Shown here: positions 5,281-6,291 of the stretch, piece by piece
Numbering within the stretch: the first letter of the stretch is position 1
Layout of the letters: each line of letters starts with the position of its first letter
From: JBFWIL01 sp050256015
Lineage (GTDB): Bacteria > Bacteroidota > Bacteroidia > Bacteroidales > Prolixibacteraceae
NCBI GenBank assembly: GCA_050256015.1
Contig: JBFWIL010000162.1
Location: 1 to 6,291 of the forward strand
Reading direction: 5' to 3'
Length of the DNA stretch: 6,291 nucleotides
Program-made: the position numbers and the translations under genes
Notes under the pieces: model-generated
Told to the model about the DNA's origin: nothing
Database searches by the model: none
The model's input: the letters and a program-made list of their open reading frames with translations, nothing else

Positions 5281-6213
5281 CAATAATTTTAATACTGCCT
5301 GGGCGGCAAAAAGCCGGTTTTCGGCCTCGGGAACCACGATGGAGTCCGGACTGTCAATAACCGCATCGCTGACGATCATGTTTCGTCTCACCGGCAGGCA
5401 ATGCATGAATCTGGCCTGGTTGGTTACGGACATCTGTCGTTCTGAAACCGTCCAGTTCCTGTCGGTGGAAAGTACCTTGCCGTATTCAGTATATGATGCC
5501 CAGTTTTTTGCATAGATAAAATCGGCTTCCTCAAAGGCTTTTAACTGATCGTATTCGGGTATCAGTCCGTTCATGAATTCCGGGGCCAACTCATAGCCTT
5601 CGGGATGGGTGACCACCAGCTCATAACCGGCTTCCCGCATCCATTCCACAAAAGAATTGGCTACAGCCTGCGGAAGTGCCCGGGGATGGGGAGCCCAGCT
5701 AAGTACCACTTTCGGACGTTTTTTGGTTTTGTATTCCTCGATGGTAAGCTGGTCAGCAAACGATTGCAGCGGGTGACGGGTAGCCGCTTCCAGACTGACT
5801 ACGGGAACTCCTGCATAATCGATGAACTGCTGCAGTATCTTTTCCTGGTAGTCATATTCCCGGTTTTCAAAGCGGGCAAAGGAACGGACGCCGATGATGT
5901 CGCAGTATTTGCCGATGACGGGTACTGCCTCCCGGATGTGTTCGGGCTTGTCGCCGTCCATGATGACGCCCAGCTCGGTTTCCAGTTTCCAGCCACCCTC
6001 ATTGATGTCGAAAACGATCACGTTCATACCTAGGTTTAGTCCGGCTTTCTGCGTGCTGAGCCGGGTACGCAGACTTGAGTTGAAAAAAACCAGCAGCAAG
6101 GTTTTGTTTTTTCCCAGCGTCTGATATTTGTAAGGGTCTTTTTTCAGTTCAAAGGCCAGCCGGATGGCTTCATCTGGATTGTCCAGGTCGTGTATGGAAG
6201 TAAAATGTCTCAT
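5242..6213 (-). CDS. argF': N-succinyl-L-ornithine carbamoyltransferase (ArgF' type)
   Basis: This 323-residue transcarbamylase (B. fragilis enzyme about 318) transfers carbamoyl phosphate to the N-acylornithine side chain, giving N-acylcitrulline; it acts as a trimer in the cytoplasm. Seen: carbamoyl phosphate motif SSLRTR at 46-51; the 80s loop with Trp75 in GGWKLE; GDKPEHI at 87-93; GVRSF at 108-112; HPLQ at 147-150; SWAPHPRALP at 172-181; YAKNW at 234-238; and FMHCLPVRRN at 269-278. It differs from ornithine carbamoyltransferase, which has no such GGW/80s loop and ends in a different ornithine-binding motif. Pro90 sits at the residue reported to give succinyl specificity in B. fragilis, where the Xanthomonas acetyl enzyme has Glu92; this predicts succinylornithine as substrate. 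The ATG at 6211-6213 has an AT-rich leader. The preceding gene ends 9 bp upstream and no promoter is seen between, so it is inside an operon. Confidence 0.93.
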   Translation of the reverse strand: MRHFTSIHDLDNPDEAIRLAFELKKDPYKYQTLGKNKTLLLVFFNSSLRTRLSTQKAGLNLGMNVIVFDINEGGWKLETELGVIMDGDKPEHIREAVPVIGKYCDIIGVRSFARFENREYDYQEKILQQFIDYAGVPVVSLEAATRHPLQSFADQLTIEEYKTKKRPKVVLSWAPHPRALPQAVANSFVEWMREAGYELVVTHPEGYELAPEFMNGLIPEYDQLKAFEEADFIYAKNWASYTEYGKVLSTDRNWTVSERQMSVTNQARFMHCLPVRRNMIVSDAVIDSPDSIVVPEAENRLFAAQAVLKLLLEQIKSGSVYSL

Positions 6214-6222
6214 TTTATTCTT

Positions 6223-6291
6223 TTATTTTTTAAAAGTCTGGAAAGGCTTTTCGTGTTTCTGAAAAAGCAGTGTCCGGTTCAGCTTATCTGG
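6223..6291 (-). CDS. C-terminal end of an unidentified upstream gene (partial)
   Basis: On the minus strand one frame is open from the right edge for 22 codons and ends in TAA at 6223-6225, 9 bp before the argF' ATG. The other two minus frames stop within the first 12 bases. The visible tail begins PDKLNRTLLFQ and ends KPFQTFKK, lysine-rich and hydrophilic. The close spacing suggests an operon partner; arginine or proline genes such as argC, argD, proA or proB often precede argF' in Bacteroidota, but the tail is too short to tell and I do not recognise it. Confidence 0.5.
   Translation of the reverse strand, partial: PDKLNRTLLFQKHEKPFQTFKK

Noticed and set aside
5605..6033. A 142-codon plus-strand frame opposite argF'
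   Set aside because: It is antisense to the catalytic core of ArgF' and has no features of its own.
5242..6213. Annotation as ordinary ornithine carbamoyltransferase (ArgF/OTC)
   Set aside because: The Trp75 loop, GDKPEHI and the HCLPVRRN context fit acyl-ornithine transcarbamylases, and an ArgE-like deacylase gene nearby fits a pathway that deacylates after carbamoylation.
1..6291. Mobile element, CRISPR array, defence island, tRNA or rRNA
   Set aside because: No transposase or integrase motifs, terminal repeats, regularly spaced repeats or tRNA-like folds were seen; all long frames are explained by metabolic, transport or membrane genes.

Overview
The window looks like a chromosomal segment of a Bacteroidota bacterium, probably class Bacteroidia. 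Three things point there. The arginine genes are of the carbamoyl-acylornithine type (an ArgF' transcarbamylase rather than ornithine carbamoyltransferase). Start codons lack Shine-Dalgarno sites in nearly every case and sit in AT-rich leaders. Four genes carry an exact match to the Bacteroidota -7 promoter element TAnnTTTG a short distance upstream. I cannot name a genus.

Layout, left to right. Positions 1-401 (minus) hold the N-terminal third or so of an ABC-2 type transporter ATPase, cut by the window edge just before its signature motif. A 140-bp gap holds its probable promoter, three copies of a 9-bp repeat, a palindrome and a GC-rich hairpin. Positions 542-1594 (minus) encode an M20 amidohydrolase of the ArgE/DapE type. 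A divergent 124-bp intergenic region with a -7 element on each strand separates it from a PAP2-family membrane phosphatase (1719-2300, plus) and a biosynthetic arginine decarboxylase, SpeA (2367-4259, plus). SpeA converges on an argB-argF' pair on the minus strand (4414-5184 and 5242-6213). The last 69 bases hold the C-terminal end of another minus-strand gene whose stop is 9 bp before argF', so the arginine operon probably starts beyond the right edge.

How the genes fit together. ArgB phosphorylates the N-acylated glutamate, ArgF' carbamoylates N-acylornithine to N-acylcitrulline, and the M20 enzyme would remove the acyl group to give citrulline. ArgF' has proline at residue 90, the position reported to set succinyl (Pro) versus acetyl (Glu) specificity, so the acyl group is predicted to be succinyl, as in Bacteroides fragilis. 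SpeA consumes the end product arginine, giving agmatine for polyamine synthesis. The window therefore carries part of arginine synthesis and the first step from arginine to polyamines on opposite strands. The PAP2 phosphatase and the ABC ATPase have no evident link to this pathway.

I found no mobile element, CRISPR array, RNA gene or defence-like system. The region reads as ordinary core metabolism. The most useful observations are the specificity residue of ArgF', the separation of the deacylase gene from argB-argF', the set of promoter elements, and small repeat structures in two non-coding or junction regions.
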